Under the pieces are notes generated by a model that saw nothing but the letters and a program-made list of their open reading frames with translations, did no database searches and was not told where the DNA came from. From an uncultured Lachnospiraceae bacterium (lineage in GTDB: Bacteria > Bacillota_A > Clostridia > Lachnospirales > Lachnospiraceae), in assembly GCA_951801245.1 (NCBI GenBank), contig CATOMC010000008.1, positions 1 to 64,000 of the forward strand: 64,000 nucleotides of DNA, in the 5' to 3' direction. Both the position numbers and the translations under genes were made by a program. Positions 9,092 through 17,580 of this stretch are shown here, in pieces. The number at the start of each line of letters is the position of its first letter. The first letter of the stretch is position 1.

Positions 9092-9841
9092 ATGATCAAA
9101 CAGGAAATCCGTACCATCGATGAACTTCTACAATTTGTAAACAGCTTATATCAGAAGCATGGCATGCGGCTTTGGTACCGTGGGGAAGAGAACGCGTCCC
9201 TTACGCTGATTCCTTCCATACAGCGAAGCCAACGGCGGCTTGATGCGGAGCGCTATATCACCAACGATTTCTATACCAGAGCAAGGCAGATCATTGACCA
9301 TCCGCCGGCCAAACACAACTATGCGGGCTGGGTATCGCTGATGCAGCATTACGGTCTTCCCACAAGGATGCTCGACTGGAGCCTGTCACCTTTAATCGCA
9401 GTGTTTTTTGCCACGGAAACCTACCGGGAACTGCCGGGCACAGATGCCTGTGTCTGGGTTCTGGCTCCAGGTCTGTTAAATGAAAAGGAGGGCTTTGGCA
9501 ACTGCATTTATCCCATCGATGCGGACACCACACAGGAAATGCTTCTGCCTGCCTTCAAACATGCACATCACAATCACGAACTGGCAAACCGTATCCTGGC
9601 CTGCAGTTCCACGGAAAACAATCTGCGCATGTACTCCCAGCACTCTAACTTCACCGTCCACAATTCTCTGAAACATCTGGAGGACATCTGCGATGAAAAT
9701 ATGCTCTACAAGATCATCATCCCCTGTGAGCGCAAGAAATACTTTATCGAAAGTCTCCGTGTGCTCGGTATTACAGAAAGTTTCGTCTATCCCGATTTGG
9801 ACCATATATCGGCCGATTTAAGGGAAGAATATCATATATAA
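9092..9841 (+). CDS. FRG-domain protein
   Basis: A 249-residue protein whose hallmark blocks are LWYRGEEN at residues 27-34 and QHYGLPTRMLDW at 85-96, followed by SPLIAVFFA. These define the FRG domain, a fold of unsettled biochemical function often seen in accessory and defence-associated genes. An upstream in-frame extension to 8870 exists, but the start at 9092 has the better ribosome binding site and yields a protein beginning next to the domain. The gene ends 23 bp before an ABC transporter ATPase on the same strand, so the two are probably cotranscribed, an unusual partnership. No signal peptide or membrane segment is seen. Confidence 0.8.
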   Translation: MIKQEIRTIDELLQFVNSLYQKHGMRLWYRGEENASLTLIPSIQRSQRRLDAERYITNDFYTRARQIIDHPPAKHNYAGWVSLMQHYGLPTRMLDWSLSPLIAVFFATETYRELPGTDACVWVLAPGLLNEKEGFGNCIYPIDADTTQEMLLPAFKHAHHNHELANRILACSSTENNLRMYSQHSNFTVHNSLKHLEDICDENMLYKIIIPCERKKYFIESLRVLGITESFVYPDLDHISADLREEYHI

Positions 9842-9864
9842 ACGCAGGAAAGGACTCCAGAAAC

Positions 9865-10974
9865 ATGAAAATTGTTCTCTCACATCTGACCAAGACCTTC
9901 CCCGGCCGGGGCAAGGGAACGAAAAAGAAAGAAGATGTCATTGCCGTCAATGATTTTACTTTTGAAATACCCGACGGAAAGCTGGTCGGTCTGTTAGGCC
10001 CCTCCGGCTGCGGGAAGAGCACCACGCTCAATCTCATCTGCGGCCTGCAAAAGCCGACGTGCGGGCAGATTTTCTTTGATGAGGAAGATGTAACGCAGCT
10101 TACACCGCAAGACCGGGGTGTTGGCATGGTATTTCAAAACTATGCCCTCTATCCCCATTTAAACGTAGAACAGAATATCCGCTTTCCTCTGGAAAACCTA
10201 AAAGGCTCCGAAAAGCTTTCCAAAGACCAGATGCGCGCCCGGGTTAAAGAGGCGGCCGCACTGGTACAGATCACAGATCTTCTGGACAGGAAGCCTGCGG
10301 AACTCTCCGGCGGACAGCAGCAGCGTGTCGCCATCGCCAGAGCCCTGGCCAAGCTGCCACGTGTCCTGCTTTTGGACGAGCCGCTTTCCAACCTGGACGC
10401 GAGGCTTCGTCTGCAGACCCGGGAAGAAATCCGCCGTATACAGCAAAAAACGGCAATCACCACTATTTTTGTAACCCACGACCAGGATGAGGCCATGAGC
10501 ATTTCCGACCTGATCGTGGTAATGAAGGAAGGCATCATACAGCAGATTGGGAAACCACAGGATGTCTATGATAATCCTGCCAATTTATTTGTGGCAAAAT
10601 TTCTGGGAACACCTCCCATCAACCTTTTTACCGGACGCGTGGAAAACAGTACGCTTTTTATCGGTGAAGAGTCAGTCCTTCACCTGCGAAATGTTTCTGA
10701 CCGGCCGGTGCATGTGGGCGTGCGTCCGGAAGGCTTTCTCCTGCAGGCGGACGGCCCTCTTACCTGTGCCTTAAGCCGGCCGGAAGTCATGGGACGGGAT
10801 GTGAGCATTGTCTCCACCCACCCGGCCTCCCGGAATCCCTTGATCCGCTCCATCGTGGATGCCGAAAGCTGTGAGAAACTTTCCGGTAATACGGTGCGGT
10901 TTAGACTGCATCCGCGCAAGGTTTTCCTCTTCGACCAGAATACCGGAACCCGTATTCCCTTTGAACCCGCATAG
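9865..10974 (+). CDS. ABC transporter ATPase of the UgpC/MalK/MsmX type
   Basis: A 369-residue ATPase energising the permeases encoded next. Visible motifs: Walker A GPSGCGKST at residues 45-53, Q-loop in VFQNYALYPHLNV, signature LSGGQQQR near 150, Walker B LLLDEPLSNLD and the switch His in THDQDEA. The roughly 130-residue C-terminal extension is the regulatory TOBE/OB region typical of carbohydrate importers; it contains GVRPEG. Residues 14-25 (GRGKGTKKKEDV) form a short basic insertion in the first strand region. It starts a contiguous importer set with two permeases and a binding protein. Confidence 0.92.
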   Translation: MKIVLSHLTKTFPGRGKGTKKKEDVIAVNDFTFEIPDGKLVGLLGPSGCGKSTTLNLICGLQKPTCGQIFFDEEDVTQLTPQDRGVGMVFQNYALYPHLNVEQNIRFPLENLKGSEKLSKDQMRARVKEAAALVQITDLLDRKPAELSGGQQQRVAIARALAKLPRVLLLDEPLSNLDARLRLQTREEIRRIQQKTAITTIFVTHDQDEAMSISDLIVVMKEGIIQQIGKPQDVYDNPANLFVAKFLGTPPINLFTGRVENSTLFIGEESVLHLRNVSDRPVHVGVRPEGFLLQADGPLTCALSRPEVMGRDVSIVSTHPASRNPLIRSIVDAESCEKLSGNTVRFRLHPRKVFLFDQNTGTRIPFEPA

Positions 10975-10994
10975 AAAGGTGAAGGTGACTCAGT

Positions 10995-11888
10995 ATGGAA
11001 AAACAAAATCTCAAGGGCTGGCTTTATTTGCTGCCTGCCCTGCTGTTTTTAGGCTTCTTTTTCATTTACCCGCTGATTGATGTATTCGTTTATTCTTTTG
11101 AGGAAGGATACACCTCAGCCTCCCAGACTTTCTACGGGATCGGCTCCTACAACTATTCCTATGTGCTGCACGATGCTTATTTCCTGCAGGCTTTGAAAAA
11201 CACTTTTGTGCTGGTCATTATCACTGTGCCCCTCTCCACCGGACTGGCACTTCTGATCTCCGCAGCCTTAAGTTCGATAAGGCCCTTGCAGGAGTTGTTC
11301 CAGACTGTCTACTTTCTGCCATACGTTACCAATACACTGGCAGTGGGTCTGGTATTTATGATCCTCTTTAAAAAGACTCCCTATTCGGACGGCCTGATCA
11401 ACCTGCTGCTTAGCTGTTTTGGCTGTGGCCCTGTGGATTTTATGGAAGGCCACTACTGGGCCAAAATGTTTGTGCTCTGCTTCTATACCATATGGATCGT
11501 CATGCCCTTTAAAATCCTGATCCTCACGAGTGCACTTTTAAGTGTCAATCCGGTCTATTACAGTGCCGCCAGAGTGGACGGTACCAGACGGTTTCGCATG
11601 TTTTATAAGATTACTCTGCCCATGATCTCCCCTATGCTCTTCTATCTGGTGATCACCGGCTTCATCGGCGCCTTCAAGGCCTACAGCGATGCTGTCGCTC
11701 TGTTTGGCACGAACTTAAACGCGGCAGGCATGAACACCATCGTCGGCTATGTATATGACATGCTCTACCGGGACGGCGGCGGTTATCCCTCCTATGCCTC
11801 TGCGGCAGCGATCATCCTGTTCGCCATTGTTCTGACCATCACTTGTATCAATCTGCTGATCAGCAAAAAACATGTGCATTACCACTGA
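10995..11888 (+). CDS. ABC transporter permease, UgpA/MalF-like
   Basis: A 297-residue inner-membrane permease with about six hydrophobic segments, the first at roughly residues 8-28. The EAA loop that docks on the ATPase is recognisable as YYSAARVDGTRRFRMFYKITLPMISP, where the usual EAA is replaced by SAA. It forms a heterodimeric channel with the permease starting at 11983 and lies 20 bp behind the ATPase gene. The family imports sugars, sugar alcohols or glycerol-3-phosphate; the substrate cannot be fixed from sequence. Confidence 0.88.
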   Translation: MEKQNLKGWLYLLPALLFLGFFFIYPLIDVFVYSFEEGYTSASQTFYGIGSYNYSYVLHDAYFLQALKNTFVLVIITVPLSTGLALLISAALSSIRPLQELFQTVYFLPYVTNTLAVGLVFMILFKKTPYSDGLINLLLSCFGCGPVDFMEGHYWAKMFVLCFYTIWIVMPFKILILTSALLSVNPVYYSAARVDGTRRFRMFYKITLPMISPMLFYLVITGFIGAFKAYSDAVALFGTNLNAAGMNTIVGYVYDMLYRDGGGYPSYASAAAIILFAIVLTITCINLLISKKHVHYH

Positions 11889-11982
11889 TCATCACATGCT
11901 CGAAAGGAGCCCAAAATGCTCCGCATTCGCTTCGCCTGATGCTGCTATGACATTGACTGAAAATGAAACATGAGGTTTTCCT
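11889..11982 (+). repeat. Hairpin-bearing spacer between the two permease genes
   Basis: Two small hairpins can form: GGAGC/GCTCC around 11906-11922 and GCAT/ATGC around 11924-11943 with a TTCG-containing loop. The GCATTCGCTTCG wording resembles the recurring double-hairpin module at 37954 and 43151. Other genes of this operon are spaced much more tightly. Confidence 0.4.
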
Positions 11983-12816
11983 ATGAAAAAGAATCATTTA
12001 CTAACCGCAGTAAAATATGTATTTCTCACCTTCTGGGCGCTGGTCGTGTTGTTCCCTTTCTACTGGATGATACTGACCTCCATAAAAGATTATGGCGCCT
12101 ATAATGCGGAGCACATCCCGAAATTTTATACCCTTGCTCCCACCGTGCAAAACTATATAGACGCCTTTACCACCGTGCCTCTGGGAAAATATCTTTTGAA
12201 CACGCTCCTGTTTACGGCCGTTACCACAGTTCTCATGCTGGCGGTGACGACCCTTGCGGCCTTTGCTTTCGCAAGGCTTACTTTTGCAGGCAGGGATCTG
12301 GCCTTCACGCTGTTTCTGGCTCTGATGATGATTCCGTCCGAACTGGTAGTGATCACCAATTTCACGACCATCACCAGTCTGGAACTTAGAAATACGTTCA
12401 CCGGTCTGATCCTTCCCTCCGTGACCTCGGTGTTCTACATTTATCTGCTGCGGGAAACCTTTGCCCAGGTTCCGGATGAACTCTACTACGCCGCCAAAGT
12501 GGACGGCACATCCGATTTCAGATATCTGAGGCGGGTCATGATCCCCATCTGCCGTCCAACCCTGGTCACCATCACGATCCTGAAGATCATCGAATGCTGG
12601 AACTCCTATGTCTGGCCCCGCCTGATCACCGATGACGCCGATTATTATCTGGTATCCAACGGTATTCAGGAGATTCGTGAAAATGGTTTCGGCCGGGCCG
12701 ACATTCCTGCCATGATGGCGGCAGTCGTAGTCATTTCCCTGCCTCTTATCGTCCTGTTTCTTCTGTTTCGCAAACAGATCATGTCCGGTGTCGCAAGAGG
12801 AGGAACCAAAGGATGA
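11983..12816 (+). CDS. ABC transporter permease, UgpE/MalG-like
   Basis: A 277-residue inner-membrane permease with about six membrane segments, starting with a long hydrophobic stretch at residues 12-35. The ATPase-docking loop reads YYAAKVDGTSDFRYLRRVMIPICRPT, again with an altered first residue of EAA. It ends with the cytoplasmic tail motif GVARGGTKG typical of the MalG-like partner. Its stop overlaps the ATG of the binding-protein gene by four bases, indicating translational coupling. Confidence 0.88.
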   Translation: MKKNHLLTAVKYVFLTFWALVVLFPFYWMILTSIKDYGAYNAEHIPKFYTLAPTVQNYIDAFTTVPLGKYLLNTLLFTAVTTVLMLAVTTLAAFAFARLTFAGRDLAFTLFLALMMIPSELVVITNFTTITSLELRNTFTGLILPSVTSVFYIYLLRETFAQVPDELYYAAKVDGTSDFRYLRRVMIPICRPTLVTITILKIIECWNSYVWPRLITDDADYYLVSNGIQEIRENGFGRADIPAMMAAVVVISLPLIVLFLLFRKQIMSGVARGGTKG

Positions 12817-14411
12817 GAATGAAATGTAAAAAAATACTTTCCATACTGTTACTCGGCGTTTCTCTTATGACGCTCTCCGGCTGTCACGGTTCCAAAGCCC
12901 TGCCGGAATTTACCGTGCCCGAAGCGTTTGACGAGGCCAGGGAGTATGAGATCACTTTCTGGGCCAAAAACGACACCAACAGGTATCAGACAGAAGTCTA
13001 CAAAAATGCCATCTCTGATTTTGAATCGCTCTATCCCAACATCAGAGTGAACATGAAACTCTACACCGACTACAGCCGGATTTTTAATGATGTCATCACC
13101 AATATTCCGACAGCCACCACGCCCAATGTCTGTATCACCTACCCGGATCATATCGCCACCTACATGACCGGTAAAAACACGGTAGTTCCTTTGGATGCCC
13201 TGTTTGCAGATCATAAATACGGGCTTGGCGGAAGTGCACTCCTTTTCGACGGCCCTGCACAGGAAGAGATCATTCCCCAGTTTCTATCGGAATGCGTTCT
13301 AGAAGGACAGCACTATGCCATCCCCTATATGCGCTCCACGGAATGTTGCTATATCAACAAAACTTATGTGGAAAAGCTGGGTTATACCCTGCCCGATGTG
13401 CTGACCTGGGATTTTATATGGGAGGTCTCGGAGGCGGCCACCGTCCAAAACGAAGACGGTACCTTCGCCCTGAACGGGCAAAACGTGATGATACCCTTTA
13501 TCTACAAGTCCACAGACAACATGATGATCCAGATGCTGAAACAGCAAAATGCCGGTTACTCCACAGCCGATGGAACGATTGCACTTTTTAACGATACAGC
13601 GGAAACGATTTTATACGAAGTTGCCGAACACGTAAAGTCAGGCGCGTTCTCTACCTTCAAGATTTCCAGTTATCCCGCAAATTTCCTCAATGCAGGGCAG
13701 TGCATCTTCGCCATCGACTCCACGGCAGGCGCCATCTGGATGGGTGCCGATGCACCGCTTGCCGATATCAGCGAAGATGCTTTCGTGGATTTCGAGACGG
13801 CTGTACGAATGGTGCCTCAATATGATCCGGCCCATCCACAGATGATTTCCCAGGGTCCTTCTATCTGTGTCTTCAACAAGACAGACCCCCAGGAAGTACT
13901 GGCCTCCTGGCTCTTTGCTCAATATCTTCTGACCAATGAGGTGCAGATTGGCTACGCCCAGACAGAAGGCTATCTGCCCGTCACCTCCAAAGCGCAAAAA
14001 TCCCCCGTCTATCGGGAGTATCTTGACAAAAGCGGAGAAGATAACACGACCCATTACGCCATCAAGATTGATGCCTCAAAGCTTCTGATGAATCATACCC
14101 AAGATACCTTTGTAACACCCGTATTTAACGGCTCCGCCTCCCTTCGAAGCGCCTCCGGGCAGCTCATTGAAAATGTGGCAACCTCTGTCAGGCGAGGAGA
14201 GACCATAGACGATGCCTACATGGAACAGCTCTATGCGGATGTGACCGGCCTCTATCGTCTGGATCAGAAAGATATCGCATCCTCCGCCAGACAAGACCTT
14301 GGCCCGCTGCCCCAGGCCGCCATGACACTTCTTGCCACACTGGCTCTCTCCTGGCTGCTGATTCTGCTTTATCTGATACGGGATTTTGCTCATCGAAGAA
14401 AAAGACGTTGA
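12813..14411 (+). CDS. Extracellular solute-binding lipoprotein with a C-terminal membrane anchor
   Basis: A 532-residue family 1-type solute-binding protein. A lipoprotein signal peptide ends in LMTLSGC, placing the lipidated Cys near residue 24. The body resembles UgpB-type sugar or glycerol-phosphate receptors (EITFWAKNDTN, DFESLYPNIRV, MRSTECCYINK, LTWDF, MIQMLKQQNAGY). Unusually, the last 35 residues form a transmembrane helix (AAMTLLATLALSWLLILLYL) followed by a basic tail, HRRKRR, as expected of a stop-transfer anchor. Typical members are 420-460 residues and lack this. The protein may be fixed at both ends, which would restrict its movement relative to the transporter. It is the last gene of the importer set. 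Confidence 0.85.
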   Translation: MRMKCKKILSILLLGVSLMTLSGCHGSKALPEFTVPEAFDEAREYEITFWAKNDTNRYQTEVYKNAISDFESLYPNIRVNMKLYTDYSRIFNDVITNIPTATTPNVCITYPDHIATYMTGKNTVVPLDALFADHKYGLGGSALLFDGPAQEEIIPQFLSECVLEGQHYAIPYMRSTECCYINKTYVEKLGYTLPDVLTWDFIWEVSEAATVQNEDGTFALNGQNVMIPFIYKSTDNMMIQMLKQQNAGYSTADGTIALFNDTAETILYEVAEHVKSGAFSTFKISSYPANFLNAGQCIFAIDSTAGAIWMGADAPLADISEDAFVDFETAVRMVPQYDPAHPQMISQGPSICVFNKTDPQEVLASWLFAQYLLTNEVQIGYAQTEGYLPVTSKAQKSPVYREYLDKSGEDNTTHYAIKIDASKLLMNHTQDTFVTPVFNGSASLRSASGQLIENVATSVRRGETIDDAYMEQLYADVTGLYRLDQKDIASSARQDLGPLPQAAMTLLATLALSWLLILLYLIRDFAHRRKRR

Positions 14412-14435
14412 TTTATCCGCCGAATGTGGTATAAT
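14408..14435 (+). promoter_or_regulatory. Promoter of the lipoprotein gene
   Basis: TTGATT (14408-14413) and a perfect TATAAT (14430-14435) are 16 bp apart. The -35 box overlaps the stop codon of the binding-protein gene, so the lipoprotein can be expressed independently even though no terminator separates the two. Confidence 0.7.
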
Positions 14436-14487
14436 CATCGCTGTGGAACAAGTAAACTCATACCAAAGCATTATGGGGAGGATAATT

Positions 14488-15237
14488 ATGAAAAAGAAAC
14501 TGGCATTAACCCTGGCACTAGCTCTTGCATTGTCTCTTACCGCCTGCGGAAGCAGCAAAAATGACGGTGCAGACAAAAAATCCGAAGGCGTTATGACTTA
14601 CGCCGAGTACGAGGCTGCGGCTTTGGACAGTGAGGTCGTCATTGAGACCTACGTTCAGGCAAAACAGTCTTGGTGGGAAGATAAAGCTACCCTTTATACC
14701 CAGGATCAGGACGGCGCTTACTTTATATACAACGCTGTCTGCTCTGAGGCAGATTACGCCAAACTCACCCCCGGCACCAAGATCAAGGTAACCGGCTATA
14801 AGACAGAATGGTCCGGTGAAGTGGAAGTGGCAGAAGGCGCTGCCATCGAGATTGAAGACGGCAGCTATACCGCAGAAGCAACCGATGTGACCGATCTGCT
14901 TGGCAAGGACGAGCTGATCAAGCACCAGAATAAATTCGTATCCTTTAAAGACATGACTGTGGAGACTTACGAAAAGGACGGCGAATCCTACGATTGTGCT
15001 TTTGTGTACAACGATGACAACTCCGGCTCCAGCGATTCCAACAGCGACTTGTATTTCAACGTATCGAAAGACGGACAGACCTATACGTTCTGCGTGGAGT
15101 CTTATCTGTGTGACAGTTCCACGGATGTCTACAAGGCAGTTGAGAACCTCAAGGTCGGCGATGTTGTTGACATGGAGGGCTTCCTCTACTGGTATAACGG
15201 AGCCAATCCGCATATCACTTCTGTCACTGTGAAGTAA
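14488..15237 (+). CDS. Secreted lipoprotein, probable OB-fold-like domain
   Basis: A 249-residue protein. The start at 14488 is chosen because GGGGAGG ends seven bases upstream and it opens a classic signal peptide, MKKKLALTLALALALSLTAC, with a lipobox LTAC (lipidated Cys at residue 20). An acidic linker, SSKNDGADKKSEG, follows. The mature part has repeated short beta-strands and phrases such as TPGTKIKVTGYKTEW and LKVGDVVDMEGFLYWYNG that recall OB-fold or nucleic-acid-binding-like domains of extracellular proteins; this is inference. No catalytic residues are recognised. Confidence 0.8.
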   Translation: MKKKLALTLALALALSLTACGSSKNDGADKKSEGVMTYAEYEAAALDSEVVIETYVQAKQSWWEDKATLYTQDQDGAYFIYNAVCSEADYAKLTPGTKIKVTGYKTEWSGEVEVAEGAAIEIEDGSYTAEATDVTDLLGKDELIKHQNKFVSFKDMTVETYEKDGESYDCAFVYNDDNSGSSDSNSDLYFNVSKDGQTYTFCVESYLCDSSTDVYKAVENLKVGDVVDMEGFLYWYNGANPHITSVTVK

Positions 15238-15311
15238 TCAAGCAAAGCTCGATTACGAGATCCGCTCCGCAGACTCGGATAAGCGGAGGAATTTCCTATA
15301 TCAGCATAAAG

Positions 15312-15354
15312 AAAAGACAGTAGGGAGGGTGTTTCGCCTTTCCTACTGTCTTTT
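15312..15354. terminator. Bidirectional terminator between convergent genes
   Basis: AAAAGACAGTAGG pairs with CCTACTGTCTTTT, giving about 13 bp, with T runs on both sides. It separates the plus-strand lipoprotein gene from the minus-strand HxlR gene and can serve both. Two weaker hairpins (CTCG/CGAG, CTCCGC/GCGGAG) lie at about 15249-15294. Confidence 0.85.
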
Positions 15355-15367
15355 TAGGAATTATCCT

Positions 15368-15700
15368 TTATTCTCTATTGTTTTCTCCCCAGGCACATAG
15401 CTGATCCAAAACGTCCATTAAGGATTTTCCTCTTTCACTGAGACTATATTCAACTTTTGGTGGTATCTGCGGATACTCCTTTCTAATAATAAGCCTTGCC
15501 TGTTCCAGTTCTTTCAAATTATGACTAAGCGTTTTGTCTGACACATTTTTCAGATATCGCTTCAGTTCATTAAATCTAACCACTTTAAACTCCATCAGAC
15601 AATAAAGAATAACCATTTTATGCTTGCCCGATATAAGAGACAATGCATAACTGAATCCTGTATCTTCGAAGTTTGCCTGTTCTATATAATTTCTTATCAT
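15368..15700 (-). CDS. HxlR-family transcriptional regulator
   Basis: A 110-residue winged helix-turn-helix protein. Recognition features are SGKHKMVILYCLMEFKVVRFNELKRYL, then VSDKTLSHNLKELEQARLIIRKEYPQIPPKVEYSLSERGKSL, the typical HxlR core, including the PP-x-VEY-x-L-(T/S)-x-x-G wing. The start at 15700 is preferred over an upstream extension because GAGGAAAG lies just ahead of it. Family members often sense redox or electrophile stress. It is divergently transcribed from a flavin reductase gene, the probable target. Confidence 0.88.
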   Translation of the reverse strand: MIRNYIEQANFEDTGFSYALSLISGKHKMVILYCLMEFKVVRFNELKRYLKNVSDKTLSHNLKELEQARLIIRKEYPQIPPKVEYSLSERGKSLMDVLDQLCAWGENNRE

Positions 15701-15720
15701 TTTATACTTTCCTCTATGAT

Positions 15721-15745
15721 AGTACCTTACTGATAAGACAGTACT
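15721..15745. promoter_or_regulatory. Candidate operator between HxlR and flavin reductase genes
   Basis: AGTAC (15721-15725) and GTACT (15741-15745) are inverted repeats, and TACTG/CAGTA (15728-15732, 15739-15743) form a second, overlapping pair. HxlR proteins bind dyads of about this size in divergent promoters; assignment to this regulator is inference. Confidence 0.5.
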
Positions 15746-15825
15746 TGTATTTTCTACATTATAATCTATAATTATAAATACAGACACAGGTTCTGTCAAT
15801 TCCAACAGAAAGCGAGGTAATTACC

Positions 15826-16392
15826 ATGAGAAAAAAACTAAATATAACAGAAGGTATTTTCCCAATGCCAGTTCTAATGGTGGCGACTTACAATGAAGAT
15901 GGCAGTGTTAATGTCATGAACGCCGCCTGGGGTACGATGCAGGAAAGAGATTATGTCGTTCTCAATTTAACCAAAACGCATAAGACAGTAAAAAATATCG
16001 AAGCAAAAGGCGCTTTTACCGTAAGCATTGCTGATGCTGCCCATGTCACTGAAGCAGACTATTTTGGCGTTGAATCAGGCAACAGAGTCCCCAATAAATT
16101 TGAAAACAGCGGCCTTACTGCAAGCAAATCCGAAATTGTAGATGCACCCATCATCAATGAATTTCCACTTTGTTTAGAATGTGAGTTTATTGAATATCAG
16201 AACAATAAATACGGATGTGGTGTGATCGGTAAAGTCGTAAATGTCACAGCAGACGAAAGCGTTATGGTTAATGACAAAATTGATATGTCTTTGGTTAACG
16301 CCATCGCTTTTGATCCATATACTCATGGTTACTATAAAGTGACTGAGCGAACAGGTGAAGCCTTTAAAGATGGTTTGCGGCTTAAAAAGTAA
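15826..16392 (+). CDS. Flavin reductase-like FMN-binding split-barrel protein
   Basis: A 188-residue protein of the flavin reductase/FMN-binding split-barrel family. It begins with the characteristic FPMPVLMVATYNEDGSVNVMNAAWGT strand pair, followed by VLNLTKTHKTVKNIEAKGAFTVSIA and, later, CLECEFIEYQNNKYGCGVIGKVVNV, all typical of the domain that reduces FMN with NAD(P)H or stores bound flavin. AAAGCGAGG-like sequence precedes the ATG. It is divergent from the HxlR regulator, which suggests redox-responsive control. Confidence 0.88.
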   Translation: MRKKLNITEGIFPMPVLMVATYNEDGSVNVMNAAWGTMQERDYVVLNLTKTHKTVKNIEAKGAFTVSIADAAHVTEADYFGVESGNRVPNKFENSGLTASKSEIVDAPIINEFPLCLECEFIEYQNNKYGCGVIGKVVNVTADESVMVNDKIDMSLVNAIAFDPYTHGYYKVTERTGEAFKDGLRLKK

Positions 16393-16402
16393 TACAGACT
16401 AT

Positions 16403-16447
16403 CCCCATGAACAAAGTGCCGCATAACGTTCATGGGGCATATGCCCC
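16403..16447 (+). terminator. Hairpin region downstream of the flavin reductase gene
   Basis: CCCCATGAAC (16403-16412) pairs perfectly with GTTCATGGGG (16428-16437). The second arm's GGGG can instead join the overlapping palindrome GGGGCATATGCCCC (16434-16447). No clear T run follows the first stem, so it is a probable but imperfect terminator. Confidence 0.5.
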
Positions 16448-16486
16448 TTCATAGGCATACATCATCTTTCGTCTTCTCTTTTATTT

Positions 16487-16693
16487 TCACGTTAAATCGT
16501 TGCTTTTCATTTGGTAAACCGTAGTTCTGCAATCGTCCCCTAATGCTGAATATCGAATTCCGCAGGTGCAGACTTTGCCTGATAAACATCGGGAATCGCA
16601 ATCGGATATATCCCGGAATCTGGCATAATCAGCAGAAGTTCTGCCCCAGTCAAAGGTCTTGCCGCCGTCTATATTCCGAACTGTTATGTTCAT
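16487..16693 (-). pseudogene. N-terminal remnant of a class I methyltransferase
   Basis: A start codon with a good ribosome binding site (GGAGG, 16699-16703) opens a frame reading MNITVRNIDGGKTFDWGRTS then ADYARFRDI. This matches the N-terminus of a group of SAM-dependent methyltransferases (DGGK-x-FDWG-x-TS-x-DYA-x-(F/Y)RDIYP). After about 30 residues the match ends and the rest (SDCDSRCLSGKVCTCG and onward) is unlike the family; the SAM-binding glycine loop is absent. The start overlaps the ribosome-binding region at the end of the CPBP gene, so it was probably the next gene of that operon before truncation. Confidence 0.5.
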
Positions 16694-16694
16694 C

Positions 16695-17564
16695 TCATCC
16701 TCCATGACGCAGCTTCGCTGTGCTTCGGTTTCTATATCTGCCTGCCAAAATACATCCGGCAGACACTGCCAGCAAAACCGTGCATCCCGCCGGCGTAAAC
16801 AAAACTGCCTGCAAAGGCTCTATATAGGCTGTAACATACACCGCCAGATTGGCAGCCGCATGAAAGAATAGAGGTACGACAAACCGGCCGCTTCTCTCAT
16901 ACAGCCAGGCCATAAGAATCCCCATACACCCGCCATAAACACCCTGTACCAGATTGCCATGAAAAGCACCGAAGAAAAGGCCTGATGCCGCAATTGCCAC
17001 AACCGGCCCGTAAAAACGCCTCATCCGGTTAAAAATGACACCGCGAAATACCACTTCCTCCGCCAGTGGGGAAATCAGTCCATAGAGTATCAGCCCCGCT
17101 GCAAAAGCAACCCCATACTGATTTTGGGCAACCTGCCGATATGTCCCGGAGCTGTCCGCAAATCCTGTCAAGGTTAACAGCACATTGAGTCCCAAAGAAG
17201 AAGTACATGCAAGAACGCCGATAGAGCACATTTCTTTTATCCTGCTTCCTCTGCTCCTTTCACCCTTTTCGCTGCGCATACTTTTGCACCAAAGTAGTTC
17301 TCTTTGCAGCATAGGAACAAGAGGCAGGATCCCAAACAATCTGCCAAGTCCGCCTGTCACCCCCGCCACTGTGGCCGCATGTTCTGTCATAAACCGCCGA
17401 TACCCTTCATGCTGTGCCCCCATCAGCGATTCCTGCGCAAAGGCCAGAATGATATATGCCGCACTATAAGCCAGATAATATAACAGATATGGGAATATCA
17501 CTTCCCAGGCCTTCTGAAAAGAAGTCATGCTTTCAGTCTTATCTTTCACATCTTTTGCCTCCAT
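16695..17564 (-). CDS. CPBP (CAAX/Abi) family intramembrane metalloprotease
   Basis: A 289-residue membrane protein with about seven hydrophobic segments. The two defining motifs are present: EEVVFRGVIFNRM (paired glutamates plus Arg) and FGAFHGNLVQG (His of motif 2), followed by a third segment with FFHAAANL. These line a membrane-embedded metal site. In bacteria such proteins act in peptide processing, self-immunity or signalling; the role here is unknown. The start at 17564 is chosen because the longer frame overlaps the upstream HAD gene by 80 bp. It follows that gene by 16 bp, in the same direction. Confidence 0.85.
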   Translation of the reverse strand: MEAKDVKDKTESMTSFQKAWEVIFPYLLYYLAYSAAYIILAFAQESLMGAQHEGYRRFMTEHAATVAGVTGGLGRLFGILPLVPMLQRELLWCKSMRSEKGERSRGSRIKEMCSIGVLACTSSLGLNVLLTLTGFADSSGTYRQVAQNQYGVAFAAGLILYGLISPLAEEVVFRGVIFNRMRRFYGPVVAIAASGLFFGAFHGNLVQGVYGGCMGILMAWLYERSGRFVVPLFFHAAANLAVYVTAYIEPLQAVLFTPAGCTVLLAVSAGCILAGRYRNRSTAKLRHGG

Positions 17565-17580
17565 GATATCCCGTCGTCTA

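Noticed and set aside
8902..9117. Minus-strand frame of 71 codons overlapping the FRG start
   Set aside because: It overlaps the well-supported FRG gene on the opposite strand, has no ribosome binding site and no recognisable family.
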